Assembly: GCF_028368935.1 (NCBI RefSeq) | Contig: NZ_JAQNDK010000002.1 | Span: forward strand, 806,001 to 870,000 | Direction of reading: 5' to 3' | DNA length: 64,000 bases | Source: Sorangium aterium | GTDB taxonomy: Bacteria > Myxococcota_A > Polyangia > Polyangiales > Polyangiaceae | Shown: positions 24,977 through 35,750 of the stretch, piece by piece | Layout: each line of letters starts with the position of its first letter | Position numbering within the stretch: the first letter of the stretch is position 1 | Position numbers and translations under genes: made by a program | The notes under the pieces: model-generated | Told to the model about the DNA's origin: nothing | The model's input: only the letters and a program-made list of their open reading frames with translations | Databases searched by the model: none

Positions 24977-26272
24977 ATGACACGTGAGTTGCATCGACGA
25001 GCGTTCGTGCGTGGGATGATCGCGGCGGCGTCGGCGGCGTGGCTCGGGCTCTCGCTCGGCTGTGGCGCCGACACCTCGGTGGACGCCGGCGACGCGAGCC
25101 CGGGAGCCCAGGCGATCGTCCGCAAGAGCGCCTCGGCGATGACCAGCGAAGAGATCGACAGGTTCGAGCGAGCCTACGAGTATGCCGTCGCGAGCGGCTT
25201 CTTCGACGTCTTCAACGACGAGCACTACGACCACCACCGGCATCGCCACCACGGCGCCGACCTGCAGGCCACCTCGCCGATGACCATCATGGTCATGGAC
25301 GAAACGTCGGGCTACCGGCTCCTGCCGTGGCACCGGGCCTTCCTCCTCGAGGCGGAGCAGATGCTCCGCGCCGCCCTCCGCCAGCGAGACCAGGAAGAGG
25401 GCATGGACCCGAGCGAAGCCGATCTCCTGTTCATTCCGTACTGGGACGCGGCGCACGATCAGGACCTGCCGCACTGGGTCCACGGCTTCGAGCCCAAGGG
25501 CGGGACGGCCATCGTGCCGCCCGGCCTGCCCGAGGGGCACGCCGGGTACGGCAAGGCGGTGGGCGAGCGCTACGACATCGTCTTCGGGCGCTGGCCGGGC
25601 AAGAACCTGGTCTTCGATACGCTGCAGGCGCCCGAAGACGTCGAGCGCATACTCGCCGAGCGCACGTTCGCCGATTTCTACGATGCGCTCGACGTCACCC
25701 CCGAGCTCCGCATCGAGAACTATCCCAAGGCGCAGGCGGCGCTGGATGTGCTCGAGGTGAAGCTGCCGGACAGCGCGGCCGTCCAGACGCTCGTCGACGC
25801 TTTCGGCGGACCCCCGAGCAGCTCGCAGCAGGGCGCGGAGACGACCAATGCCCTCTTCGAGATCGGCTGGATCGGAGCCGTCGAGGCGCAGAAGGCGGCG
25901 CCGGACACCGAGCTCGTCGGTGCCGTCAAGGATGTTTACAGCCTCTTCAACTTCATGCCCCACGTCCGGATGCACCTGTGGGCGGGCGGGCTCGATCCGG
26001 CGAACGCGGACGTGCGCGGCACCGTGACGTATTTCAACGAGCTGACGGTGGATCCCGTGTTCTGGATGCTCCACGGCGAGCTCGATCGTTATTGGTATAC
26101 GTGGGAGAAGACGCACGCGGACGAGCCGCCGCTCGAGGGCGACGACCGGAGCTTCAACCCGCTCACCGCGAGCGAGGGCGCCTGGTACGGCGGCGGAGAG
26201 ACGTACACGCTCGACGATCTCACCGCGCACGACGCGCTGCCGTACGTCTACGATGTGCTGTTCGACGGGTGA
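24977..26272 (+). CDS. Exported tyrosinase-like copper protein
   Basis: Type-3 binuclear copper oxidase of the tyrosinase family, 431 aa, which would hydroxylate phenols and oxidise diphenols to quinones. The N-terminus HRRAFVRGMIAAASAAWLG resembles a twin-arginine signal and ends at LSLGC (Cys29), so it is probably exported folded with copper and anchored as a lipoprotein. The CuA site includes the His-rich DEHYDHHRHRHH segment (about residues 81-92) and LPWHRAFLLEAEQML (His119). The CuB site has HVRMHLWAGG and DPVFWMLHGELDRYW. AAGGAGG lies six bases before ATG 24977. Its 3' end overlaps the convergent AraC gene by 25 bases. No caddie protein gene is adjacent. Confidence 0.85.
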   Translation: MTRELHRRAFVRGMIAAASAAWLGLSLGCGADTSVDAGDASPGAQAIVRKSASAMTSEEIDRFERAYEYAVASGFFDVFNDEHYDHHRHRHHGADLQATSPMTIMVMDETSGYRLLPWHRAFLLEAEQMLRAALRQRDQEEGMDPSEADLLFIPYWDAAHDQDLPHWVHGFEPKGGTAIVPPGLPEGHAGYGKAVGERYDIVFGRWPGKNLVFDTLQAPEDVERILAERTFADFYDALDVTPELRIENYPKAQAALDVLEVKLPDSAAVQTLVDAFGGPPSSSQQGAETTNALFEIGWIGAVEAQKAAPDTELVGAVKDVYSLFNFMPHVRMHLWAGGLDPANADVRGTVTYFNELTVDPVFWMLHGELDRYWYTWEKTHADEPPLEGDDRSFNPLTASEGAWYGGGETYTLDDLTAHDALPYVYDVLFDG

Positions 26273-27306
26273 CGCGCCGCCGCGCGGGGGAGCTCTCGCG
26301 CTCGGCGCCCCGCGCCGCGGCGGTAGGCGGCCGGCGTCACACCGGTCCAGCGCTTGAAGGCGCGGTGGAACGTGCTCACCTCGGAGAACCCGAGAAGGAA
26401 CGCGATCTCCGAGATCGCGTCGCGCGACTCGCTCAGGTAGCGCACGGCGAGATCGGCGCGCAGCCGATCGAGGACCGACGAGAGCGATGTGCCCTCCTCC
26501 TTGAGCCGCCGCTGGAGGCTGCGCGGGCTCATGCGCAGGCGCGCCGCGATCGCCGGCAGCCCCGGCTCGCCGTGGGCGAGCTCGGCCGCGATCGCGGCGC
26601 GCGCGCGCTCTAGGAAGCTCGCCTCGGCCGGCAGCGCTGCGGCCAGCGAGGCGAGGTGCTGGTCGAGCACCTCGCAGAGCAGGGGCTCGGCGTGCGCCTG
26701 GGGCCTCGCGAGGAGAGCGCGATCGATCACCAGCTCATCGTGGGCCTCCCCGAAGCGCAGGCCGGCGCCGAAGAGGCGGCGGTGCTCGTCGACGCGCCCG
26801 GGCGCGGCGTGGCGAAACCGCGCGGCGCGCGGGATGAACGCCGGGTCCGCGCCCCGCCTCGCGAGGACGACGAGGTTGCCAAGGAAGAACTCGACCGCGT
26901 GGCGCGAGGGCGCGGGGCTGCTCCGGGGCGGCTCGTGGCGGAGCAGGGCGACATCGCCCTCTATCCGGATGTCGAGGGAGGGGCCGATGGCCACGACGCG
27001 GAGGTAGCGGGCCGCGCGCGCGTAGGCTTCCCCGACGGTGGCGCTGCTCCGCACCGCGAACCCCAGCGCCCCGAGGCTGCCCACCGGCAGCCTCTGCGCG
27101 AGGCGCAGGCCGAAGCTGTCGTCGCGGACGAGCCGGGCGGCCTCGCTCCAGAGCCGGGCCTCGATCGCCCGCGGAAAGCGCATGTCCGGATCGGCGAGGT
27201 CCCCCGGATCGACCCCGGCGGCGGCGAGCAGCTCCGCGGGGGCCACGCCGTCGGCCGCCGCGCCGGCGACGACGGCCTGGAAGACCTTCACGGAGATGTC
27301 GCTCAC
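26248..27306 (-). CDS. AraC-family regulator
   Basis: A 352-aa transcription regulator. Residues 20-210 resemble the Arabinose_bd-type sensor domain found in OruR/ArgR-like AraC proteins (VGSLGALGFAVRSSATVGEAYARAARYL). The C-terminal 100 residues carry the two helix-turn-helix motifs (LPAIAARLRMSPRSLQRRL and ISEIAFLLGFSEVSTFHRAFKRWTG). The GTG start at 27306 overlaps the stop of the racemase-like gene by four bases, so the two are cotranscribed and the regulator may control the operon or the convergent tyrosinase. The family call is firm; the ligand is unknown. Confidence 0.85.
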   Translation of the reverse strand: MSDISVKVFQAVVAGAAADGVAPAELLAAAGVDPGDLADPDMRFPRAIEARLWSEAARLVRDDSFGLRLAQRLPVGSLGALGFAVRSSATVGEAYARAARYLRVVAIGPSLDIRIEGDVALLRHEPPRSSPAPSRHAVEFFLGNLVVLARRGADPAFIPRAARFRHAAPGRVDEHRRLFGAGLRFGEAHDELVIDRALLARPQAHAEPLLCEVLDQHLASLAAALPAEASFLERARAAIAAELAHGEPGLPAIAARLRMSPRSLQRRLKEEGTSLSSVLDRLRADLAVRYLSESRDAISEIAFLLGFSEVSTFHRAFKRWTGVTPAAYRRGAGRRARELPRAAARHPSNSTS

Positions 27307-27986
27307 GGCTCTCCGCGGAGCTGGGAAACATCGTGTTCCGTTCTCGATCGATAACGCGACACGGCGGCCTCCACGCCCGATCTCGAGCTGCTCAGAACGG
27401 GGATCCCGAGGTGACGGACCAGCTCGGCCGCGGGGGCCATCGACGCCTGGGCCAGAAGCACGAGATCGCCCGGGAGCGCCGTCGCCTCGATCGTCCCGGC
27501 GATCTCGCCGGCATAACCAGGATGGTCACCCCGCTCGAAGAGGCGCCACGCTCGCTCGCACAGGACGTCGACGACATCGATCGAGCGCCCCGCGTCGGAG
27601 GCTATCTGACCCAGCAACGCGCCGGTGGGCTGAAAGGTGCTCCGGAGCGCGGCCACGACGAGGATCCGGCGGCCGCTCGCGACGGCTTGCTCTGCCATCG
27701 GGCGATCGATCCGCATCACGAGACAGTCCGACACGGGGACAGCCTCCGCGACGCCGCCGAGCGTCGAGCAGGTGCACACGATGACCCTCGCGCCCTCGTT
27801 CGCGAGCGCCCGAACGACGGCGGCGGTGGCCGAGCGGATGCCGTCGGTGATCGCACCGGCCGCCAGCGCATCCGCGAGGAGGCTCTCCTGGACCTCATGC
27901 CGGACCAAAATCGAGTCGTCTGCGTCCCGGACGAGGCGGCTGAACGTCTCGACGTGGACGGGGGAAGTATGAAGAAATGCGAGCAT
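27303..27986 (-). CDS. Asp/Glu racemase-like protein
   Basis: A 227-aa protein of the Asp/Glu/hydantoin racemase fold. The first catalytic Cys region is present as VIVCTCSTLGG (about residues 89-99). The second half has LLAQASMAP where two-Cys racemases usually have a second Cys, so a one-Cys mechanism (as in some lyases or isomerases of the fold) or loss of racemase activity is possible. ATG 27986 has GAGGAG upstream and is preferred to the earlier in-frame start at 28055, which lies inside the neighbouring gene. It is coupled to the AraC gene downstream and follows the DUF4291 gene by 31 bases. Confidence 0.7.
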   Translation of the reverse strand: MLAFLHTSPVHVETFSRLVRDADDSILVRHEVQESLLADALAAGAITDGIRSATAAVVRALANEGARVIVCTCSTLGGVAEAVPVSDCLVMRIDRPMAEQAVASGRRILVVAALRSTFQPTGALLGQIASDAGRSIDVVDVLCERAWRLFERGDHPGYAGEIAGTIEATALPGDLVLLAQASMAPAAELVRHLGIPVLSSSRSGVEAAVSRYRSRTEHDVSQLRGEP

Positions 27987-28017
27987 GCTCCTCGGTGTCC
28001 GGAGGCGGCGTGCCTCG

Positions 28018-28614
28018 TCATGGGTCGATGAGCAGCCGCCTGGCGATCCTCTCATCGACGGCGTAGGGCCTCTCGCGAGGCAGCGATTTGGCCGCGCTGT
28101 CCGCGTGGCCGGCCTGAATCTGCTGGTACATCTTCCGGACCAGGGGAGTTCGATCCTCGATGGCGACGACCCAGCTCTCCGCGTACTCGCGGATGAGATC
28201 GCGGCCGATGCCGACCTGGATGCTGTAGCAAGGCAGCGGGCCGCCTCGGAGGTTGCGCTCGGTGTCCCATTGAATGTGGACCCTGGCTTCGGCGAACGCC
28301 TTGCTCCACTCGTCCGGCGAGCGGAACACCCTCGCTTCGGGCGACGTGAGGACGGCGAGGGAGAGGGCTTGCTCCCAGCCTGTCCGCCGGATGCGGACGG
28401 CGAGGATCCGCTCCTGCCCGGCCTTGCGCCCCCAGTTGCTGCGGTGCATGAGCCAGAGGAACGACGGCTTGATCCATGTCATGCGGCCGAACGAGAACGG
28501 GGCGACGAAGCGCTGGGCAGCGAGCGCAGGCTCGGCGATGGCCGGCGCGTAGGCCTGGTACATGACGATGGTCTCCGCGTCGTAGTCCGCTCGGATCTCG
28601 TGAAGCTTCGGCAT
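28018..28614 (-). CDS. DUF4291 family protein
   Basis: A 198-aa soluble protein that matches DUF4291 along its whole length: [19 protein letters not shown] at residues 6-24, then [20 protein letters not shown] and [10 protein letters not shown]. It is conserved in many bacteria and fungi without a known activity; the conserved Tyr, Met-Thr-Trp and Lys residues suggest an enzyme. The start is ATG 28614. It heads the apparent minus-strand unit DUF4291 - racemase-like - AraC. Confidence 0.85.
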   Translation of the reverse strand: MPKLHEIRADYDAETIVMYQAYAPAIAEPALAAQRFVAPFSFGRMTWIKPSFLWLMHRSNWGRKAGQERILAVRIRRTGWEQALSLAVLTSPEARVFRSPDEWSKAFAEARVHIQWDTERNLRGGPLPCYSIQVGIGRDLIREYAESWVVAIEDRTPLVRKMYQQIQAGHADSAAKSLPRERPYAVDERIARRLLIDP

Positions 28615-28803
28615 GCGGTCCGCTCGTCGCGATCGCTGTGGTCTGAGGGGAGATTACCCCCGAAGACGGCGCTCAGGCGAACGACTTGATGAGCATGAGG
28701 CGTCCGCGCGCGCGGCGCGCCGCACGACCACGCCGCCGTGCGCGGCCGGCCCAGGCGCGTGGACCTCGACGAGCGCGCGAATGAGCGGCCGCCGGAGATC
28801 CGA

Positions 28804-30024
28804 TCACCGCGCTCGCGCCCGCGCGGAGGGGCCGGGTTTCGAGTAATCGGGGAGCTCGATCGCGTCGTCCGCCGAGGAGCCGATCCACCCCGCGCCGCGC
28901 CGCAACAGGGGACTGGACGCAAGCCGGAGGACCCTGTGGAGGAGTGAAACGCCGAGCCTCGACCTCGGGTACACGATCCAGGGGACACCCGGCGGGAGCT
29001 TCTGGGCCCGGTCGACATAGGGCCGCATGAGCTCTTCATAGGCCGCGAAGGCGTCTCGATGGTCGGCGTGCCGCGACAGCTCTCCCGCGAGCACGTAAGC
29101 GCCGACGAGGGAGAGGCTCGCGCCCATTCCGCTGAGCGGCGACGCGCAGTACGCAGCGTCGCCCACGAGCGCGGCGCGGCCGTGGGACCAGCGCGGCGCC
29201 ATGACCTGGCTGACGGCATCGAAATAGACATCCTCGGCGTCACGCAGCGCGGCGAGCACCCGCGGCGATTCCCAACCTGCATCGGCGAAGACGCTCGCGA
29301 TGAGCGCCTTCTGCTCGGCGGAGCTCAACCTCTCGTAGCCGCGCGGGGGCGACAGGAACCACAGCGACGCCCGCGTGGTGCCCACATTGTCTGGACGCAG
29401 GATGATCGATCGTCTGCCGGGGGCGAGGTACCAGCGAGCCCAGGCGCTGTCGGACGCTCCGCGGGGAATCGTGAAGTAGCTGCCATAGAGGTTGAGCGGG
29501 CGGATCCTGGGCTCCTCGCCGACGATGAGCGTACGGGTCCGCGAGCGGATGCCATCGGCGGCGATCACGAGGTCGACGTCGCGCTCCGAGCCATGCTCGA
29601 AGGTGACCGTCACCCGGTCGCCGTGATCTCGGAGGCCCGTGATCTGGTCGCCGAAGAGATACTCCGTCGTGTCTCGGGTGCGCTCGTAGAGGATCCTGGC
29701 GAGGTCGCCGCGAAGGATCTCGAGCTCCTGTGTGAACCCGACCCTCTCCGAGGTCGCCGCGGGGAACTCGGCCACGGTCACGTCGTGATCGTCGACGAAG
29801 CGGAGCCCCTGCTCCCCCGTCGTGGCGGCTCGGATGTCGTCTTCGATCTCCATGCGGCGCGCGACCTCCCGCGCCGCGCCCTGGACGTCGATGTTCTGCC
29901 CGCCGAGCCGGAGCGCGCCGGCACGCTCCACGACGACGGGTCGGAATCCGTAGCGCGCAAGCCAGAAGGCGAGGGCGGGACCGGCGATGCTCGCGCCCGA
30001 GATCAAAACAGTACGATGTTCCAC
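28804..30024 (-). CDS. FAD-dependent aromatic-type monooxygenase
   Basis: Class A flavin monooxygenase (PHBH fold, TetX-like subgroup), 406 aa, which uses FAD and NAD(P)H to hydroxylate small molecules. FAD-binding motifs are GASIAGPALAFWLARYG (from residue 10), the DG motif VIAADGIRSRTR, and the GD motif LVGDAAYCASPLSGMGASL. The start is GTG 30024 with AGGAG upstream. It lies downstream of a LysR gene on the same strand (114-base gap), so it may be under that regulator. Such enzymes act in catabolism, tailoring of natural products or drug inactivation; which applies here is not known. Confidence 0.85.
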   Translation of the reverse strand: MEHRTVLISGASIAGPALAFWLARYGFRPVVVERAGALRLGGQNIDVQGAAREVARRMEIEDDIRAATTGEQGLRFVDDHDVTVAEFPAATSERVGFTQELEILRGDLARILYERTRDTTEYLFGDQITGLRDHGDRVTVTFEHGSERDVDLVIAADGIRSRTRTLIVGEEPRIRPLNLYGSYFTIPRGASDSAWARWYLAPGRRSIILRPDNVGTTRASLWFLSPPRGYERLSSAEQKALIASVFADAGWESPRVLAALRDAEDVYFDAVSQVMAPRWSHGRAALVGDAAYCASPLSGMGASLSLVGAYVLAGELSRHADHRDAFAAYEELMRPYVDRAQKLPPGVPWIVYPRSRLGVSLLHRVLRLASSPLLRRGAGWIGSSADDAIELPDYSKPGPSARARAR

Positions 30025-30138
30025 GGATGATCAGCTCCTGTGTCTTACGTTCCGCGCGAAGCGTCCTGCTGGCGTCGCGATCCATCGCGGCGCATGGCCT
30101 ATCCCATCCCCGCATGTAGGCCGCGAACCTCCGGCGGA

Positions 30139-31092
30139 TCAACCGCGACGGGCCGCCGCGGCGCCGTCGACCACCGCCGGCACGGACTCCCGCATCGCCT
30201 CGATGAAGCGACGCAGCCGGGCCGGATAGAAGCGGGCCTGCGGGTAGACCAGGTGGACCGGCAGCGGATCCGCCTGCCACGACGGCGCGAGGTGCAGAAG
30301 CCGCCGCTGCGCCAGATCGTCGGTCAGAAGCCAGGACGAGGCCACGCAGACGCCGAGGCCCATCAGCGCTGCGCTGCGCAGCGCATACAGGCTGTCGGTG
30401 CTCATGCGCGGGCGGATCGCGAGCTCGACCCGTTCACCCCCCGACGCGTGGGTCAGCGCGATCGTGTCGCGGTAGTAGGTGCGCAGCGCAAGCCAAGGCA
30501 GGTCCGCCAGGTCCGATGGATGAGCCGGCCGTGCTCCCCGGCCCAGCACCGAGGGCGCGGCGGCCACGATGCGCGGCACCTCGGTCAGGCGGATCGCCAC
30601 CACGGCCGGATCGGCCACCGCGCCGACCAGGATCGCGCAGTCGATGCCGTCGGCGATGAAGTTCGGCTGCCGGTCGTGCAGCAGCCACTCGACCGAGACG
30701 CGCGGGTAGCGGCGCAGGTAGTCGGCCAGCGGCTTGACCAGCTGGTGCTGGCCGAACGCGTGCGGAACGACCACGCGGAGCGTCCCGTCGGGCTGGTCGC
30801 GGTCGCCTCGCATGTCCGACGCGAACGCCTCCAGGCTGGCCAGCAGCGCCTTGGCGCGCTCGAAGCACCGTTCGCCGTCCTCGGTCAGCTTCATCGTGTG
30901 CGTGGTGCGCTGCAGCAGCGGCAGCCCCAGCGAGCGCTCCAGCGCCTGCAGGCGCCGGCTTACGGTGGGCTGCGTCGTTCCCAGCAGGGTGGCCGCAGCC
31001 GACAGGCTGCCCGCCTCGACGATCCTCACGAAGGTCTGCAGCAAGCCGATGGGGTCGAGCGACGAGGGCGAGGGGGGCGCCGGTCTGGTCAT
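30139..31092 (-). CDS. LysR-family regulator
   Basis: A 317-aa LysR-type transcription regulator. The N-terminal helix-turn-helix is LLQTFVRIVEAGSLSAAATLLGTTQPTVSRRLQALE, followed by the linker helix and a two-lobed effector domain (LRVVVPHAFGQHQLVKPLADYL, GLGVCVASSWLLTDDLAQRRL). ATG 31092 is preferred over a GTG-type start at 31128, since residues before it look non-coding. It is divergent from an MFS transporter gene with 74 bases between the starts, the classic arrangement in which the LysR protein controls the transporter. Leucine codons are mostly CTG, unlike much of the flanking DNA. Confidence 0.85.
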   Translation of the reverse strand: MTRPAPPSPSSLDPIGLLQTFVRIVEAGSLSAAATLLGTTQPTVSRRLQALERSLGLPLLQRTTHTMKLTEDGERCFERAKALLASLEAFASDMRGDRDQPDGTLRVVVPHAFGQHQLVKPLADYLRRYPRVSVEWLLHDRQPNFIADGIDCAILVGAVADPAVVAIRLTEVPRIVAAAPSVLGRGARPAHPSDLADLPWLALRTYYRDTIALTHASGGERVELAIRPRMSTDSLYALRSAALMGLGVCVASSWLLTDDLAQRRLLHLAPSWQADPLPVHLVYPQARFYPARLRRFIEAMRESVPAVVDGAAAARRG

Positions 31093-31166
31093 ACGCCGAC
31101 GGTATAACCATCGTGCGTTGCATGCCACTACAGCGCTCGAGCGATGCTTCCCATACTCGGTGTACC

Positions 31167-32414
31167 ATGCACGCCATTCAGTTGACGCATACAGCCCCCG
31201 CCAACCAGCCGCCGCCCGCCGCGTCCGCGCCGCCCCTGCCCGCCGCCCTGGTGCTGCTGCTGGCCACCGGAGCGGGCCTGGCCGTGGCCTCGATCTACTA
31301 CAGCCAGCCCATGCTCGGCGTGCTGGGGGCCGAGATCGGCGCCTCCGACCGCGCGCTCGGCCTCGTGCCGACGCTCACGCAGCTGGGCTATGCGCTGGGC
31401 ATCCTGCTGCTCGCGCCGCTCGGCGACCGCTACGACCGGCGGCGCATCATCCTGGCCAAGGCTGCCCTGCTGGCGGCCGCGCTGCTGCTCGGCGGGGCCG
31501 CGCACGCGATCGGCACGCTGCTGGTCGCAAGCCTGGTCACCGGCCTGGCCGCGACCCTGGCGCAGGACATCGTGCCCGCCGCCGCGACGCTGGCCCCGGA
31601 GGCGCATCGGGGCAAGGTGGTCGGCACCGTGATGACCGGCCTGCTGCTGGGCATCCTGCTGTCGCGCGTGATCAGCGGCTTCGTGGCGGAGAATTTCGGC
31701 TGGCGCGCGGTGTTCGTCGCCGCCGCGGCCAGCATCGCCCTGCTCGGCGCGGCGATGTGGCGCAGCCTGCCGCGCTTCGAGCCGACGACGCAGCTGAGCT
31801 ACGCCGCGCTGCTCGGCTCGCTGGCCGAGCTGTGGAAGCGCCACGGCGCCCTGCGCCGCGCGACGCTGGCCCAGGGGCTGCTGTCGGTGGGGTTCAGCGC
31901 GTTCTGGTCCACGCTCGCCGTGATGCTGCACGCCGCGCCGTTCCACCTCGGCAGCGCGGTGGCGGGCGCCTTCGGCCTGGCCGGAGCGGCCGGCGCGGTG
32001 GCGGCGCCCCTGGCCGGCCGCATCGCCGACCGCAGCGGGCCCGAACGGGTGACGCGCATGGGCGCCGCCCTCGCGTTCGTGGCCTTCGCCGCCATGGCGC
32101 TGTCGCCCCTGCTGTCGGCCCATGGGCGGCTGTGGCTGCTCGGCGCCAGCGCCGTGGCCTTCGACCTCGGCATCCAGGCCGCGCTCGTGGCGCATCAGAC
32201 CATCGTCTATGGCATCGAGCCCGGCGCGCGCAGCCGCGTCAACGCCGTGCTGGTCGTCGGCATGTTCGTCGGTATGGCCGCCGGCGCCGCGCTGGGCAGC
32301 GTGCTCTTCGCCCGGTGGGGCTGGCTGGCGGTGACGGCCCTCGCCTCGTCGGCGGCGGCCAGCGCGCTCCTCGTGCGGCTCTGGCCGGCGGCGCGCACGC
32401 CGCCGCGCGCGTGA
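31167..32414 (+). CDS. MFS transporter, drug-efflux type
   Basis: Twelve-helix major facilitator of 415 aa. The motif-A region LAPLGDRYDRRRIIL lies between helices 2 and 3 (about residues 89-103), and a related PLAGRIADRSGPERV is between helices 8 and 9. The overall sequence (SIYYSQPMLGVLGAEIGAS, VGTVMTGLLLGILLSRVISGFVAE) resembles proton-coupled multidrug exporters of proteobacteria. ATG 31167 follows the divergent LysR gene. Together they look like a regulated efflux module. The CTG-heavy leucine use and high similarity in style to betaproteobacterial genes suggest acquisition by transfer, which is inference. Confidence 0.85.
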   Translation: MHAIQLTHTAPANQPPPAASAPPLPAALVLLLATGAGLAVASIYYSQPMLGVLGAEIGASDRALGLVPTLTQLGYALGILLLAPLGDRYDRRRIILAKAALLAAALLLGGAAHAIGTLLVASLVTGLAATLAQDIVPAAATLAPEAHRGKVVGTVMTGLLLGILLSRVISGFVAENFGWRAVFVAAAASIALLGAAMWRSLPRFEPTTQLSYAALLGSLAELWKRHGALRRATLAQGLLSVGFSAFWSTLAVMLHAAPFHLGSAVAGAFGLAGAAGAVAAPLAGRIADRSGPERVTRMGAALAFVAFAAMALSPLLSAHGRLWLLGASAVAFDLGIQAALVAHQTIVYGIEPGARSRVNAVLVVGMFVGMAAGAALGSVLFARWGWLAVTALASSAAASALLVRLWPAARTPPRA

Positions 32415-32543
32415 CCGCTCGCCTGAACTGGCGGCCCTGATGTCGAATCGCGGGCCAGGGATCACGAGGACGGCCACATACGCAGCGACGAGAGCGAGCG
32501 CTGCCGGTGCGCTCAGGCGGGACAGGGCCCCTCGACATGAGGA

Positions 32544-33734
32544 TCATCGATACCCGATCAGCACCGTCGACAGCTCGTACCCCGGCTCCGTATGGGTCCC
32601 GCCATCGTAGGCGCACCCGGCCCCCAGCGTGCACCCATCGCAACTGGGGCTGTCGGGGCGACAGGTGTTTTCGTAGCCAGCGACGTCATACGCCACCTTC
32701 GCCGCCCCGGTCCCCGCGACGTCGGCCGTGAACTCGATGGTCCATGGCCGCACGTCGGCGCCCGGGCACCAGCCGGCGCGCGGGTAGCGGTAGGTGCCCT
32801 GCTGACCGGGTGCGGCCGTGGTGGCGCAGTCGTCACGCCAGATCCTCTCGGCGTGGGGCACGGCGCCGACAGTGAGGGTGTGCTCCCTCTCGCAGAACTC
32901 GGCGCAGTTGTCGGCGTTTCCCTGCCCATGGCCGGTGATGAACGAGCGCAGCGCGAAGGACGAGGCGCCCGCGGGGAGCGGGATGTCGGCGGGCGGAGCC
33001 GCCCCGGCGATGGGCCTGGCGGGGTCGCCGTAGACCACGCGGCGTGGGCTCCACACGGGGATGACGGCGACCGGGATCTTCGCGGGCACACCGCCCTTCA
33101 TATCGAAGCTGGCATGGAGCAGCCAGCCGTCGCCGTACGGCGATCCCGGCCCCACCGTGGTATCGATGAAGGCGCGCAAGGTGACCTCGCCGGCGAGCAG
33201 CGGGCGCAGGTCGGTGACGTCGAGATCCCAGCTCGCACCCACACGGTAAGGCGTGAAGAAGCGCATCAGCTCGATCACCGTGTCACCCGCGGGATCCTTG
33301 GCCGTGACGAGGCCGAGCGACGCCAGGCGAGCCCACGAGTCGCAGCCGCCCGGCGGGCACTCGAGCGAGAGATGCAAGGTGATCCTCTCGTAGGTGCCGG
33401 TGCTCGGGAACGACGCCGGCGCGTCGACCACGCGCCGGTCGTCGTCGCTGGTGAAGTAGAAGGGCGTCTTGTCGAACGGGGTCACCGTCGTGTCGGTGCC
33501 CGGTCCCTCGACCATGCCCCCGGCGCCACCTGCGCCCTCCGCGCTGCCCGCGCCGCCGGATGCGCCTTCGCCCGAGCCCGTGGTGCTGTTGGGGCTGGCG
33601 CCGCCCGAGCCTGTGGTGCTGCCGGGGCTGGCCCCGCCCGAGCCGGTGGTGCTGCCGCGGCTGGTCTCGCTGCTGCTACATGCGGCCGCGAAGACAACGA
33701 GGAGCAGCGGGAGCAAGGCGCGCGTCGATCGCAT
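32544..33734 (-). CDS. PNGase F-like glycopeptidase lipoprotein
   Basis: A 396-aa lipoprotein: signal ending in VVFAAAC (Cys19), three Gly/Ser/Thr linker repeats (STTGSGGAS units), then two beta-sandwich domains matching peptide-N-glycosidase F. Family segments include RFFTPYRVGASWDLDVTDLRPLL in the N-domain, and FITGHGQGNADNCAEFCERE, WRDDCATT and GTYRYPRAGWCPGADVRPW in the C-domain. The Glu in CAEFCE lies where I recall the family's active-site Glu; I cannot confirm it without alignment. PNGase F removes N-glycans from glycoproteins by hydrolysing the Asn-GlcNAc amide. On a predatory or saprophytic myxobacterium's surface it could process eukaryotic glycoproteins. Confidence 0.8.
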   Translation of the reverse strand: MRSTRALLPLLLVVFAAACSSSETSRGSTTGSGGASPGSTTGSGGASPNSTTGSGEGASGGAGSAEGAGGAGGMVEGPGTDTTVTPFDKTPFYFTSDDDRRVVDAPASFPSTGTYERITLHLSLECPPGGCDSWARLASLGLVTAKDPAGDTVIELMRFFTPYRVGASWDLDVTDLRPLLAGEVTLRAFIDTTVGPGSPYGDGWLLHASFDMKGGVPAKIPVAVIPVWSPRRVVYGDPARPIAGAAPPADIPLPAGASSFALRSFITGHGQGNADNCAEFCEREHTLTVGAVPHAERIWRDDCATTAAPGQQGTYRYPRAGWCPGADVRPWTIEFTADVAGTGAAKVAYDVAGYENTCRPDSPSCDGCTLGAGCAYDGGTHTEPGYELSTVLIGYR

Positions 33735-33871
33735 GCTCTCATCCTACGCCATGGCGGCGTCGCGCGCGTTCCTCAGGCGAGCATATCTAGCCATCGCGTG
33801 GGGGAGCTCGACAAGTGTGAGACGACCCTCCACGAGGAGCACCGCCCGCCGCGCCTGCACCAGCGTAACGC

Positions 33872-33919
33872 GCGTCGTGCAGGTGTGAGCCCCGGCATCA
33901 CCGCTGAATCACGGCATCG
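33872..33919 (+). repeat. 48-bp direct repeat, left copy
   Basis: Identical to 35543-35590 over 48 bases; the start-to-start distance is 1,671. It sits just beyond the stop of the Zn-ribbon membrane protein gene. Flanks on both sides differ between the copies. It marks either a duplication or the edges of an inserted segment. Confidence 0.85.
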
Positions 33920-33925
33920 CGATGA

Positions 33926-35241
<1,316 letters not shown>

Positions 35242-35244
35242 TGA

Positions 35245-35750
35245 TTCTTTGCCTTATTTCACGCGATAGTTTTCGAAGCTGAATCAACGAGATCGCGCGA
35301 CCTGCGTGCAGCCATGTCGCCGAGGACGGGTGGCACGCCAAGCGCCTGAGGATCCGTGCCGAAGTCCGGAAGAACCCTACTGGCGCACGTGCCGAAAAGC
35401 GACTATGCAATGCGCCACCGTCGGCCGTAGGGCGATGGGAGAAATGATTTCGAACTGCTGAGCCTGACAAGGCTCCTTTGTTTGCCAATAGCGTTCGTCG
35501 CACCGAAAGCGACGGCCCGCCACGCCGGTACGAGCGCGGCGTGCGTCGTGCAGGTGTGAGCCCCGGCATCACCGCTGAATCACGGCATCGGGCATGCGCA
35601 TTGGGTCATCCCCGGCGCTTGCCAGGCCATGAGTCCGGACGCTAGATCGGTTCGAGCGTCAGCAGATCTGCGCGGCGCACGGGGTGGTTCGTCGCCCTGC
35701 CGAACGAGGCGCGACGACCGGACGCTTCACCACCAACTTGGGTAAGATCC
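35245..35750. other. Non-coding interval
   Basis: About 500 bases with no credible gene, of lower G+C than its surroundings in places. It holds the right copy of the 48-bp repeat and the upstream region of the frameshifted secreted protein. Confidence 0.6.
35543..35590 (+). repeat. 48-bp direct repeat, right copy
   Basis: Perfect second copy of 33872-33919. Recombination between the two would delete the Zn-ribbon gene and the esterase remnant. Confidence 0.85.
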
